Below are positions 1 through 8,149 of a stretch of 64,000 bases of DNA, in pieces. The notes beneath the pieces are model-generated. The model saw nothing but the letters and a program-made list of their open reading frames with translations, did no database searches and was not told the origin of the DNA. Location: NCBI GenBank assembly GCA_017440805.1, contig JAFSGN010000022.1, forward strand, positions 248,225 through 312,224. The letters are read 5' to 3'. Both the position numbers and the translations under genes were made by a program. Positions within the stretch are counted from its first letter, which is position 1. Every line of letters begins with the position of its first letter. Source of the DNA: Clostridia bacterium. Lineage in GTDB: Bacteria; Bacillota; Clostridia; Oscillospirales; SIG627.

Positions 1-1
1 A

Positions 2-292
2 AACAGAGATCCCCTGCCCGAGGAGGAGGATGCATGTATTGACTTTCTCAGGGAACAGTTATCTGTTATCAAACCGAAAGTCATTGTATGTCTGGGACGC
101 ATTTCCGCCATGCGTATTATCAAGCCCGACTTTAAAATTACTGCGGAACACGGCAAATGGTTTAAAAAAGGTGCATACAAAATCATGGCTGTATACCACC
201 CTGCCGCACTTCTGAGAGACCCGAGAAAAAAAGAGGATATGGCGGAGGATTTTCTGAAAATTGCCGCCGAATTGTCTGAAAATGATGATTAG
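2..292 (+). CDS. Family-4 uracil-DNA glycosylase, C-terminal part
   Basis: This is the 3' end of a gene that enters from the left edge; 96 codons are visible and the start lies outside. Family-4 enzymes remove uracil from DNA at the start of base excision repair. Visible marks are an NRDPLPEEEDAC segment, whose Cys fits one of four [4Fe-4S] ligands, the strand VIVCLGR, and the motif YHPAALLRDP close to the C-terminus, which belongs to the DNA-binding and active-site region. No terminator-like hairpin follows directly; the metK promoter begins about 30 bp downstream. The fold assignment rests on these motifs, since the catalytic N-terminal motif cannot be seen. Confidence 0.85.
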   Translation, partial: NRDPLPEEEDACIDFLREQLSVIKPKVIVCLGRISAMRIIKPDFKITAEHGKWFKKGAYKIMAVYHPAALLRDPRKKEDMAEDFLKIAAELSENDD

Positions 293-323
293 TGTATTAT
301 TTTGTAAATTTAACAAATTAGTG

Positions 324-352
324 TTGAAAAAATGACAATATTATGATATAAT
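324..352 (+). promoter_or_regulatory. Sigma-A type promoter of metK
   Basis: TTGAAA at 324-329 and TATAAT at 347-352 are separated by exactly 17 bp. Transcription would start near 359 and produce a leader of about 318 nt before metK. That leader holds the hairpin array described next. No SAM riboswitch consensus of the SAM-I or SMK type is recognisable in the leader. Confidence 0.7.
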
Positions 353-353
353 G

Positions 354-629
354 ATTTCAACAAAGTTGAAATTATTGACTAAGTTTGCCTATGGCAAGTG
401 AAGTTATCTTGCTATAGTGAAGTTTACTAAAGTAAGTGAAGTTCTGCCTTACGGCAGAGTGGCAAACTTGACTTCATTTTTGAGAATCAAAAACTTCACT
501 GCGTTAGCAACTTCACTTTGAACTTTTGGTTCAAAACTTCACAAAACAGGGTGCATCCAAATCATTAACTAAGTTTACCCTGCGGCTCGATATGTCGCTG
601 ACGCGACGAGAATTCATATATTCAATGAT
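354..629 (+). repeat. Array of small hairpins joined by AGTGAAGTT linkers
   Basis: This occupies most of the 385-bp gap before metK. Small hairpins lie at 354-372, 385-397, 424-435, 444-457, 477-493, 500-509, 517-535 and 594-607. Between them the linker AGTGAAGTT recurs at 397-405, 416-424 and 435-443. After the middle it appears in inverted form (AACTTCACT) at 492-500 and 509-517, with a shorter copy at 535-542 and a degenerate one at 465-476. AAGTTTGCC at 381-389 also pairs with GGCAAACTT at 461-469, giving a long-range stem. The variable hairpins with a fixed linker look like a bacterial intergenic repeat family. Whether it regulates metK is unknown. Confidence 0.7.
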
Positions 630-677
630 TTTAAAATAACTCAGAAAGATTTGTAAAAACAAAGAGGTACAATATAT

Positions 678-1814
678 ATGTCAAAAATACTTTTTACTTC
701 GGAATCTGTAACCGAAGGACATCCCGACAAAATCTGCGACAGAATTTCCGACGCAGTTCTGGATGCGATACTTGAAAAAGACCCGACTGCCCGTGTGGCT
801 TGTGAAACAACCGCAACCACGGGTATGATTTACATTATGGGCGAAATTACAACAAATGCAGTTGTGGATTTTCAGACAATTGCACGCGAAACTGTACGGG
901 AAATAGGATATGACAGAGCAAAATATGGTTTTGACTGTGATTCCTGTGCCGTAATCAGTGCTGTCCACGGACAGTCCCCCGACATTGCGATGGGTGTTGA
1001 TACCTTAGGTGCAGGTGATCAGGGTATGATGTTCGGATATGCATGCAACGAAACTCCCGAACTTATGCCGTTGCCTATATCTCTGGCACACAAAATGGCT
1101 ATGAAACTTACCGAGGTCAGAAAAAGCGGACTTCTTACATATCTCAGACCCGACGGAAAAACACAAATTACCGCTGAATATGTTGACAGGAAACCTGTCA
1201 GAATAGATACGGTTGTATTATCAACACAGCACGATGCAAGTGTTGACATTGTGACTTTACGCCGTGACCTTACGGAAATGGTTATAAAGCCCGTAATACC
1301 CGAGGGACTTATGGATGAAAATACAAAGATTTTCATAAATCCCACAGGTAGATTTGTAATCGGCGGACCTCACGGAGATTCAGGTCTTACAGGCCGTAAA
1401 ATCATTGTTGATACATACGGCGGATATTCAAGGCACGGTGGCGGCGCTTTCTCGGGGAAAGACCCGACAAAAGTTGACAGAAGTGCTGCATACGCCGCAA
1501 GATATCTTGCAAAAAATGTTGTTGCATCCGGCATTGCGGACAGGTGCGAAATTCAAATCGCTTATGCAATAGGAATTGCACAGCCTGTTTCGGTTATGGT
1601 TGATACATTCGGAACTTCCAAAGTCGAGGATTCAAAAATTGCCGAAGTTCTGACTAAACTCTGTGATTTGTCACCTGCGGCTATTATTGAAAGATTTGAC
1701 CTGAGAAAGCCAATTTACAAGCAACTTGCCGCTTACGGTCATATGGGCCGCGAAGACCTGGGTGTCAAGTGGGAAGAAACGGATATCGCCGACAAAATCC
1801 GACAGATGATTTAA
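678..1814 (+). CDS. metK: S-adenosylmethionine synthase
   Basis: The enzyme makes S-adenosylmethionine from ATP and methionine in the cytoplasm and supplies the methyltransferases, several of which are in this window. The 378-residue product begins with the family's [11 protein letters not shown] segment (GHPDK at residues 14-18). It carries the signature [12 protein letters not shown] near residue 111 and the second signature [16 protein letters not shown] near residue 254. Length is only slightly below the usual 380-400. The start is supported by AGAGG 11 nt upstream. It is the first gene after the promoter at 324-352, and a small membrane-protein gene follows 46 bp downstream. Confidence 0.97.
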   Translation: MSKILFTSESVTEGHPDKICDRISDAVLDAILEKDPTARVACETTATTGMIYIMGEITTNAVVDFQTIARETVREIGYDRAKYGFDCDSCAVISAVHGQSPDIAMGVDTLGAGDQGMMFGYACNETPELMPLPISLAHKMAMKLTEVRKSGLLTYLRPDGKTQITAEYVDRKPVRIDTVVLSTQHDASVDIVTLRRDLTEMVIKPVIPEGLMDENTKIFINPTGRFVIGGPHGDSGLTGRKIIVDTYGGYSRHGGGAFSGKDPTKVDRSAAYAARYLAKNVVASGIADRCEIQIAYAIGIAQPVSVMVDTFGTSKVEDSKIAEVLTKLCDLSPAAIIERFDLRKPIYKQLAAYGHMGREDLGVKWEETDIADKIRQMI

Positions 1815-1860
1815 CAGTGTTATTATTTTCTGCATATACTTCCAGTACGGAGGTGATGCA

Positions 1861-2181
1861 GTGAGCGAAGAAGCGAAGATTTTTTTTGAAATATTAATAT
1901 CTTTTTTTACGGTAGTGGGTTTTGTTTATCTTTGTACCGAAATAATTGCACTTTTTAAATACAGCAAAGACAGAGTGAACATTCCTGTTGCAATAAACTC
2001 ACAAGATTATTCGTACCAACAGATATTTTTTATTGTCAAAGCTTTTTCCGAAACGATGAACAACAAATCGGCGGAATACTTATTTGACAAAATTACTATT
2101 TACACTCCAGCCGATGAAATCTCTGAACTTTCCGACTTTCTCGGAAAATACGAAAGTTTTGCAGACATACGGAAAAAATGA
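1861..2181 (+). CDS. Small hypothetical membrane-anchored protein
   Basis: I do not recognise this 106-residue protein. It uses a GTG start preceded by GGAGGTGATGCA. One hydrophobic segment at about residues 7-30 is followed by a soluble part with a helical middle and a charged end, so it is probably a single-pass membrane protein. Its TGA stop at 2179-2181 is one base before the ATG of recD2, which suggests translational coupling. Position and length are clear; function is not. Confidence 0.75.
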   Translation: MSEEAKIFFEILISFFTVVGFVYLCTEIIALFKYSKDRVNIPVAINSQDYSYQQIFFIVKAFSETMNNKSAEYLFDKITIYTPADEISELSDFLGKYESFADIRKK

Positions 2182-2182
2182 A

Positions 2183-4420
2183 ATGAACGATTTTAACGAT
2201 ATTTCAGACGACGGGCTTATTACTTTATCAGGCTCGGTTAAAAACATTGTATATCATAATGACGATAACGGTTATACCGTTTGTCAAATAGATGCCGACG
2301 GCGAGGATTTTACCGCTGTCGGCATAATGCCTTATGTAAACGAAGGAGAATACATCACTCTCAAAGGCAGTTTTGTGGTTCATAAAACATACGGCGAACA
2401 ATTTAAGGTCGAGTTTTTTGAAAAGAGGCTTCCCACAAATTCAAAGTCAATACAGCAATACTTATCTTCCGGTGTTATACGCGGAATCGGTCCGAAAACT
2501 GCGGCGAGGATTGTTTTTGAATTTGGTGACGAAACATTTGACATTATTGAGAACTCCCCTCACCTTCTTGCAGAAATAAAAGGAATTAACATGAAAAAGG
2601 CGGAGGAAATAAACCGTCAGTTCAAAAATCAGTTTGCCTCAAGAGCAGTGTTGATGTTTTTTCAGGACTTTTTCGGCGTTTCTCTATCAAACGCGATTTA
2701 CAAAAAATTAGGTCCGTCTGCGGTGGAAATTGTTCATGAAAATCCGTATGTCTTATGCAACAATATTGACGGCATCGGCTTTGAAAGAGCCGATAAGGTT
2801 GCAGCATCTATCGGCTATGCTCCGGATTCGGAAAACAGAATTTGCGCTGCAATAAAATATGTTTTAAATTTCAATTCAGCATCTAACGGTCATGTTTATC
2901 TACCGAGAGAAAAATTGGCAGAGGCGGTTTCAAAACTTATTGATGTTCCTGTGGAAAACATTCAAAAAAGTATTACAAACATGGAGACCACAGGGCAGAT
3001 TATAATTGAAAAAAATGACGCGGTCTACCTGTTTGGTGCGTACAATGCGGAAAAATACTGTGCCCTGAAACTAAGTTTACTGTCAAAAATTAATCTTTTC
3101 AGTACGACGGAGAACATTGACGAAATAATTTCGGCAACAGAAGAGGAAGAAGGCATACAGTACTCGTCTTTGCAGAAAAAAGCCATCCGCAACGCAATAA
3201 TTAATGCTGTTTCAATTCTGACGGGCGGCCCCGGCACAGGAAAAACAACTATTATAAAGGCTATTCTACAGATTTTTTACAAGTTGGGCATGAAGGTATC
3301 ACTTGCCGCACCCACGGGACGAGCCGCAAAGCGTATGTCGGAGTCCACCGGTGCAGAAGCAAAAACAATTCACCGACTGCTTGAATTTGAGTTTTCAGCT
3401 GACAACGGCGAAGAAAACATGCGTTTTTTCAGAAATGAAAACAATCTTCTTGAGAGCGATGTCGTTATTATTGACGAAGCATCCATGATTGATATTTTTC
3501 TGTTCTCCTCTCTTCTGAAAGCAATTAAGCCCGGAGCAAGACTTATTCTTATCGGGGACAGCGACCAACTTCCCAGTGTGGGAGCAGGAAATGTTCTGAA
3601 TGATATTATTGAAAGCAACCGATTTGCAGTCTGCTCACTTACCCAGATATTCAGACAGGCAAAGGAAAGTCTTATTATACTGAATGCGCACAGAATAAAC
3701 CGCGGCGAAATGCCGGAACTTACTGCAAAAAACGGTGACTTTTTCTTTTTACCACGCCGCGATGCGCAAAGTACCGTAAGGACTATTGCGGAATTAATCA
3801 GTACACGACTCCCCCGTTCCTACGGAGAACAGATAAAGGACAGAATACAGGTTATCTCTTCTACAAAGAAAGGCACAAGCGGTACTATTTCTCTTAACGC
3901 CGAATTACAGAAGGTGCTTAATCCCCACTCCCCCGAACTGAACGAGCATCAAACACGGGACATTATTTTCCGTGAGGGCGACAGGGTAATACAAACGCGA
4001 AACAATTACGATATCGACTGGTACAAAACAAGTATTTTCGGAAATGATATTGAGGGTATGGGGATTTTCAACGGAGATATTGGTGTTATAGAAGAAATTG
4101 ACAACGAGGAAGAATATTTACGGATAAACTTTGACGGGCGTATTGCAAAATATACCTTTGATTTATGTGAAGAAATCGAACACGCCTATGCAATTACGGT
4201 TCACAAAAGCCAGGGAAGCGAGTACCCCATTGTTATTATGCCGATTTGTCAGAGTGCTCCCATGCTTCAGACGCGAAATCTTCTCTATACTGCCATAACC
4301 CGTGCACAGACGATGGTTATTCTTGTGGGAGACGGTCAGGTCATTGAACGTATGGTGGAAAACAACCGTCACTCAGAACGGTACACGGGTCTTGTGGAAT
4401 TTTTAAAAAGCAACGGATAA
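2183..4420 (+). CDS. recD2: ATP-dependent RecD2-like DNA helicase
   Basis: SF1B helicases of this type unwind DNA 5' to 3' during repair without RecBC. The 745-residue product has an OB-like N-terminal part and helix-hairpin-helix segments (GVIRGIGPKTAARI). Walker A GGPGTGKTT lies near residue 348, Walker B IDEASMID near residue 430, and a C-terminal UvrD-like part contains AITVHKSQGSEYP and YTAITRAQ near residue 703. Reading upstream in the same frame gives an earlier ATG at 2084, but that would overlap most of the preceding gene. ATG 2183, one base after the preceding stop and with GGAAAAAA upstream, fits the family N-terminus better. Confidence 0.93.
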   Translation: MNDFNDISDDGLITLSGSVKNIVYHNDDNGYTVCQIDADGEDFTAVGIMPYVNEGEYITLKGSFVVHKTYGEQFKVEFFEKRLPTNSKSIQQYLSSGVIRGIGPKTAARIVFEFGDETFDIIENSPHLLAEIKGINMKKAEEINRQFKNQFASRAVLMFFQDFFGVSLSNAIYKKLGPSAVEIVHENPYVLCNNIDGIGFERADKVAASIGYAPDSENRICAAIKYVLNFNSASNGHVYLPREKLAEAVSKLIDVPVENIQKSITNMETTGQIIIEKNDAVYLFGAYNAEKYCALKLSLLSKINLFSTTENIDEIISATEEEEGIQYSSLQKKAIRNAIINAVSILTGGPGTGKTTIIKAILQIFYKLGMKVSLAAPTGRAAKRMSESTGAEAKTIHRLLEFEFSADNGEENMRFFRNENNLLESDVVIIDEASMIDIFLFSSLLKAIKPGARLILIGDSDQLPSVGAGNVLNDIIESNRFAVCSLTQIFRQAKESLIILNAHRINRGEMPELTAKNGDFFFLPRRDAQSTVRTIAELISTRLPRSYGEQIKDRIQVISSTKKGTSGTISLNAELQKVLNPHSPELNEHQTRDIIFREGDRVIQTRNNYDIDWYKTSIFGNDIEGMGIFNGDIGVIEEIDNEEEYLRINFDGRIAKYTFDLCEEIEHAYAITVHKSQGSEYPIVIMPICQSAPMLQTRNLLYTAITRAQTMVILVGDGQVIERMVENNRHSERYTGLVEFLKSNG

Positions 4421-4429
4421 TATAAAGTT

Positions 4430-4461
4430 AAAACGGCTATGGTTTGAACCATAGCCGTTTT
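4430..4461. terminator. Bidirectional terminator between recD2 and the glp-like operon
   Basis: A perfect 15-bp stem (4430-4444 with 4447-4461, two-base loop) has A-runs and T-runs at its feet on both strands. It sits between convergent genes and can end transcripts from both sides. Confidence 0.85.
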
Positions 4462-4472
4462 GATTGTTCAAT

Positions 4473-4838
4473 TCATATTATTTTCTTACAAGCAACAAGG
4501 TTTATTCCCTTTTCCATAAAATCGGAAACAATCACCTGTCCTGCCTCAACCGGCAGAGAGATTTTTTGCTTATTTATGAGTTCCATTGCGTCAAACATTT
4601 TATTCTTGGGAATGGGTTTATCACTCTTTACAGGCACAAGGGTAAGTTCGCCGTCATTGGAGCATGCCGCTACGGTACTTGTTATGGTACGCTCGGGAGA
4701 TACTATTTCCTTTGAGGCATACTTTTCGCCCCGTTTACATGTAAATCCGCTGATTTGGCGTATTTCGCTGCCCTCGTATTCAACTTTTATTTTGCATCCC
4801 TGGGGACATACAATACAAGTCATTTCTCTTACAGCCAT
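4473..4838 (-). CDS. DUF1667 family protein of a GlpABC-like operon
   Basis: This is a 121-residue protein with a Cys-rich N-terminus (CIVCPQGC, then GFTCKRG), which could hold a metal or Fe-S centre. DUF1667 proteins usually sit next to a GlpA-type dehydrogenase and an FAD/NAD(P) oxidoreductase, as here, and probably act with them as a redox subunit. The start is the ATG at 4838, which has GAGGTG 6 nt upstream; an upstream TTG at 4856 would overlap the previous gene and has no ribosome site. Gap to the upstream gene is 10 bp. The biochemical role of the family is not established. Confidence 0.88.
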   Translation of the reverse strand: MAVREMTCIVCPQGCKIKVEYEGSEIRQISGFTCKRGEKYASKEIVSPERTITSTVAACSNDGELTLVPVKSDKPIPKNKMFDAMELINKQKISLPVEAGQVIVSDFMEKGINLVACKKII

Positions 4839-4848
4839 TGTTTTCACC

Positions 4849-6102
4849 TCACTCAAGTCCGACGGTAATATCCGCGGCTGTATTTTTCATAAGTTGGATT
4901 TCTTCGGCATTAAAACCTACAACTTCCATTTCACCCGGTGCAACATGGGCTTTTTTCACTTTCTTGACAAGAACATCTCCGCATTTAACACAGAGGTATT
5001 TGTTTTTATATATATTGTCAACACGCATGAAAATTTTGTTTTCTGTTGTGATTGCAGACAAGTCTATCTTTTGAGGTACAGTGTATCTGACTCCGTTTAT
5101 TGCGGAAACATTTACTGTTTTATCTGACAAAGCAACATTGTCTGCAAATTTTACCGCACTTTCTGCTGCATGTGCCGCCTCCTCGCTTACATAGTCAACA
5201 AGGTCATGCACATGAAGTACATTTCCGCAGGCAAATATACCCTCACATGAAGTCTGCATATCCTGGTTAACAACCGCACCGGATGTCACTCTGTCCAGTG
5301 TTATTCCAAGATTTTTGGAAAGTTCGTTTTCCGGAATAAGACCTACCGAAAGAAGAAGCGTATCGCACTCAATATACCGTGCTGTTTCCATAATGGGTTT
5401 ACGGTTCTGGTCGACCTGAGCGATTGTTACGCCCTCTACCCTTTCCTTTCCTTTTATATCAATAACTGTTGTGGAAAGATACAGAGGAATATCGAAATCA
5501 TCAAGGCACTGGGCTATGTTTCTTGCAAGGCCGCCAGAATACGGCATTACTTCGCAAACGCATTCAACCTTTGCACCTTCAAGTGTCATACGCCGTGCCA
5601 TAATAAGTCCAATATCACCTGAACCCAATATAACAACCTTTCTTCCCACCATATAGCCCTCGACATTTACAAAACGCTGTGCTGTTCCGGCAGAGAAAAT
5701 ACCTGCAGGGCGTGTTCCGGGAATATTAAGTGCACCACGGGTTCTTTCACGACATCCCATTGCCAGAATTACCGCGCCTGCCTTTACAGTTTTTAATCCG
5801 TCGGAGCAAACATAACTTACTTCCCTTTGGGGTGTAATGTCTACCACCATACTGTTAAGAGTGTACGGGATTTTATATTCATTTACCTTTGCTATGTATC
5901 TTGCGGCATATTCAGGACCTGTAAGTTCCTCGCCAAACATATGCAGACCGAAACCTGCATGAATACACTGATTGAGTATTCCGCCAAGTTCTCTGTCGCG
6001 TTCGATTATAAGTATATCTTCAGGTTTAGTACCCATTTCGTACGCCTTACAAGCCGCTGCAAGACCCGCGGGACCGCCACCTATTATAACAATTTTCTTC
6101 AT
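4849..6102 (-). CDS. FAD/NAD(P)-dependent oxidoreductase (GlpB-like partner)
   Basis: The 417-residue product has two dinucleotide-binding folds. FAD-binding IIGGGPAGLAAA is at the extreme N-terminus, NAD(P)-binding VVILGSGDIGLIMA lies mid-protein, and the flavoprotein motif GIFACGNVLHVHD lies later. A Cys near the FAD site (GILNQCIHAGFG) and a CVKC pair near the C-terminus could be redox active. It lies between the GlpA-like dehydrogenase and the DUF1667 gene with short gaps. It probably passes electrons from glycerol-3-phosphate oxidation to NAD or another carrier; this pairing is inferred from gene context. Confidence 0.88.
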   Translation of the reverse strand: MKKIVIIGGGPAGLAAACKAYEMGTKPEDILIIERDRELGGILNQCIHAGFGLHMFGEELTGPEYAARYIAKVNEYKIPYTLNSMVVDITPQREVSYVCSDGLKTVKAGAVILAMGCRERTRGALNIPGTRPAGIFSAGTAQRFVNVEGYMVGRKVVILGSGDIGLIMARRMTLEGAKVECVCEVMPYSGGLARNIAQCLDDFDIPLYLSTTVIDIKGKERVEGVTIAQVDQNRKPIMETARYIECDTLLLSVGLIPENELSKNLGITLDRVTSGAVVNQDMQTSCEGIFACGNVLHVHDLVDYVSEEAAHAAESAVKFADNVALSDKTVNVSAINGVRYTVPQKIDLSAITTENKIFMRVDNIYKNKYLCVKCGDVLVKKVKKAHVAPGEMEVVGFNAEEIQLMKNTAADITVGLE

Positions 6103-6130
6103 AATGAAAATTTTACAGTCCTCTCTGAAT

Positions 6131-7570
6131 TTATTCTTTTGTTTTATGTGTCAGAATATACGAGTTTCCGCCGTTTTTGGTTACCTGTTCAAGTGGGATA
6201 TTAAGTTCTCTTGCAAGAATTTTACATACCTTGGGAGAGCAAAATCCGCCCTGGCAACGCCCCATACCTGCGCGTGTACGGCGTTTTACGGAGTCAAGCG
6301 TATATGCACCTGCATTTCGGTGTATGGAATCAACAATCTCTGCTTCGGTTACACCCTCGCAACGACAAATCACATTACCATACATGGGGTTTTCTTTTAT
6401 CATAGCGTTTCGTTCCGTATTATTCATGTCTCTGAAACGGTTCATCTTTTTACGGAAGGGATTGAAATCGGGGTTTTCCACCAATTCAAGTCCCATTTTT
6501 TCGAGATTTTCCACAAGGTATTTTCCCATTGCAACACTACTTGCAAATCCGGGGGATTCAATACCTGCGGCATGAAGAAGTCCCTCCATATTTCTTGACG
6601 GCTCAACAATAAAGTCCTTGGTAGATGAAGAAGGTCTTACTCCTGCAAAAGATGTGATTACATCCCTTGTATTTATGGGCATAAGACGCTGTGCACCCTT
6701 GAGAATTTCATCAAGTCCTTCACTTGTAACAGAGGTGTCCTCAACATCTTCTACTCTATGAGAGTTAGGACCGATAATTACATTATCATCAACTGTTCTG
6801 GAGAAAAGGATTCCCTTTCCTTTTTCGCTGGGAAGAGTAAAGAGAATGGTATTGGGCTTTATAGGGAAGTTCTTATCCCCAATCATATATTCTCCGCGGT
6901 TTGGAATGATACTGAAATGAGTGTCATTTGCCATATTGGCAACCTTTTCGGAAAATACACCTGCACAGTTTACAACATATTTTGCCTCTATACGCCGTTT
7001 CTTGTCATTGTCATAAATTGATATACCGCAAGATGTCTTTTCAAGGTGGCATACCTCAAATTCGCGTATAATCTCCGCACCGTTATCCATGGCATTTTCC
7101 GCTGCGGCTATAGTCATTTCATACGGGCATGTAATACCTGCGGTGGGGGCATATAGTGCTGCTATAGCCTCGTCTGTAAGGTCAGGCTCGAGTTTATGCA
7201 GTTCTTCTTTCTCTATAATGCGAAGTTCGGGAACTCCATTTGTAATTCCACGCTTATACAACTTTTCAAGTTGCGGTCTTTCTTCCTCGCTGAAAATAAT
7301 AACCAAAGAACCTACCTTTTTAATGTGAACATCCAATTCCTTTGCTGCACGGTACATCATTTCGCAACCGGGTGCATTAAGTTTTGCCTTGAGTGTTCCC
7401 TCCTCTGCGTCAAAACCCGCATGAACAATAGCAGAATTTGCCTTACTTGCTCCGCAAGCAAAGTCGCTGCTTCTCTCAAGAAGGACTGTTTTCAACTTAT
7501 AGCGTGACAGTTCACGCAAAAGCATACAACCGGTAATACCGCCGCCTATAACGGCAACATCATACAACAT
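6131..7570 (-). CDS. Anaerobic glycerol-3-phosphate dehydrogenase-like, FAD-dependent, with BFD-type [2Fe-2S] domain
   Basis: The 479-residue product oxidises a glycerol-3-phosphate-like substrate with FAD. It starts with VAVIGGGITGCMLLREL, the FAD-binding fold of the DAO/GlpA family. The C-terminal 90 residues hold a BFD-like [2Fe-2S] domain with CRCEGVTEAEI and later RCQGGFCSPKVC. It is the first gene of a three-gene operon and is transcribed from a strong promoter through an attenuator-like leader. Glycerol-3-phosphate fits the GlpA family and the gene context, but related hydroxyacid oxidases look similar, so the substrate is less certain than the chemistry. Confidence 0.85.
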   Translation of the reverse strand: MLYDVAVIGGGITGCMLLRELSRYKLKTVLLERSSDFACGASKANSAIVHAGFDAEEGTLKAKLNAPGCEMMYRAAKELDVHIKKVGSLVIIFSEEERPQLEKLYKRGITNGVPELRIIEKEELHKLEPDLTDEAIAALYAPTAGITCPYEMTIAAAENAMDNGAEIIREFEVCHLEKTSCGISIYDNDKKRRIEAKYVVNCAGVFSEKVANMANDTHFSIIPNRGEYMIGDKNFPIKPNTILFTLPSEKGKGILFSRTVDDNVIIGPNSHRVEDVEDTSVTSEGLDEILKGAQRLMPINTRDVITSFAGVRPSSSTKDFIVEPSRNMEGLLHAAGIESPGFASSVAMGKYLVENLEKMGLELVENPDFNPFRKKMNRFRDMNNTERNAMIKENPMYGNVICRCEGVTEAEIVDSIHRNAGAYTLDSVKRRTRAGMGRCQGGFCSPKVCKILARELNIPLEQVTKNGGNSYILTHKTKE

Positions 7571-7597
7571 ATACTTCTTCCTTTCCTAAATATAAAC

Positions 7598-7675
7598 AAA
7601 AAAGGCGCAATCATAATTGCAAGTCTGCCGCCCTTCTGACGAAGACTCACATTATAATTACGTCTCAAATTCTCG
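7598..7675 (-). promoter_or_regulatory. Attenuator-like leader of the glp-like operon
   Basis: Between the predicted start of transcription near 7675 and the gene start at 7570, the minus strand has a stem GCAAT/ATTGC (7607-7620) extended by GGC pairs and followed by a run of six U (7598-7603). Upstream, AGACT at 7643-7647 can pair with AGTCT at 7622-7626, and CGTC at 7661-7664 with GACG at 7638-7641, so alternative folds exist. This looks like a terminator/antiterminator leader. GlpP-type RNA-binding antitermination is known for Firmicute glp operons and is a reasonable guess. Confidence 0.6.
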
Positions 7676-7681
7676 TTCTTT

Positions 7682-7710
7682 ATTATAATATATTATTACT
7701 CTTTTGTCAA
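7682..7710 (-). promoter_or_regulatory. Strong sigma-A promoter of the glp-like operon
   Basis: On the minus strand TTGACA (7705-7710) and TATAAT (7682-7687) are both perfect matches and lie exactly 17 bp apart. Confidence 0.85.
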
Positions 7711-7846
7711 TAGTAATTTTGCAGAATTAAAGCATCTTAATTTGAATATATTTTATTTAATATTGCGGATATTGCCACCTGATACCCTTTATTTTGCAAA
7801 AAAACAAAGAAACAAAACATTTTTTAAACTTTTTTCCAAAAAAGTC

Positions 7847-7874
7847 TTGACAAATCCGAAAAAATGAGTATAAT
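7847..7874 (+). promoter_or_regulatory. Promoter of tRNA-Leu
   Basis: TTGACA at 7847-7852 and TATAAT at 7869-7874 are perfect consensus hexamers with 16 bp between them, 32 bp before the tRNA. Confidence 0.85.
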
Positions 7875-7906
7875 ATACAATGTTGTCAGCAAGACACCGA
7901 ACATAT

Positions 7907-7990
7907 GCGAGAGTGGCGGAACTGGCAGACGCGCACGTTTGAGGGGCGTGTGATTTATTCGTACGGGTTCAAGTCCCGTTTCTCGCACCA
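7907..7990 (+). tRNA. tRNA-Leu, anticodon GAG
   Basis: The 84-nt gene has a 7-bp acceptor stem (GCGAGAG with TTCTCGC, one G-U pair), discriminator A and an encoded CCA at 7988-7990. The anticodon loop is TTGAGGG with anticodon GAG at 7941-7943, reading CUC and CUU. A long variable arm follows, as expected for class II leucine tRNAs, and the T loop shows GGTTCAAGTCC. It has its own promoter and terminator, so it is a single-gene transcription unit. Confidence 0.97.
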
Positions 7991-7991
7991 G

Positions 7992-8030
7992 AAAGAATGC
8001 AGTAATTGAAAGATTACTGCATTCTTTATT
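7992..8030 (+). terminator. Terminator of tRNA-Leu
   Basis: A perfect 15-bp stem (7992-8006 with 8013-8027) is followed by a T-rich run immediately after the tRNA. Confidence 0.85.
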
Positions 8031-8054
8031 TTTGGCAAATAAAATTGCAGTACA

Positions 8055-8099
8055 AAAAGCCTGAATCTTTTACGAAAGCGTAAAAGGTCCGGGCTTTTA
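8055..8099. terminator. Terminator downstream of the lipoprotein gene
   Basis: AAAAGCC at 8055-8061 pairs with GGGCTTTT near 8091-8098, and inside lies a 7-bp stem TTTTACG/CGTAAAA. On the minus strand it follows the gene ending at 8150; on the plus strand it also ends in a T run, so it may work both ways. Confidence 0.65.
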
Positions 8100-8149
8100 T
8101 ATTTTAGGTGTATGATTTTTGTTATGTTTCCAATTTGTTTTCTGTGTTA

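Noticed and set aside
293-677. Possible SAM riboswitch before metK.
   Set aside because: No SAM-I k-turn or SMK-box pattern is found; the structures are many short hairpins with an unrelated linker.
5827-6598. Open frames on the plus strand across the glp-like operon.
   Set aside because: They lie opposite well-conserved genes, have no family motifs and no ribosome sites.
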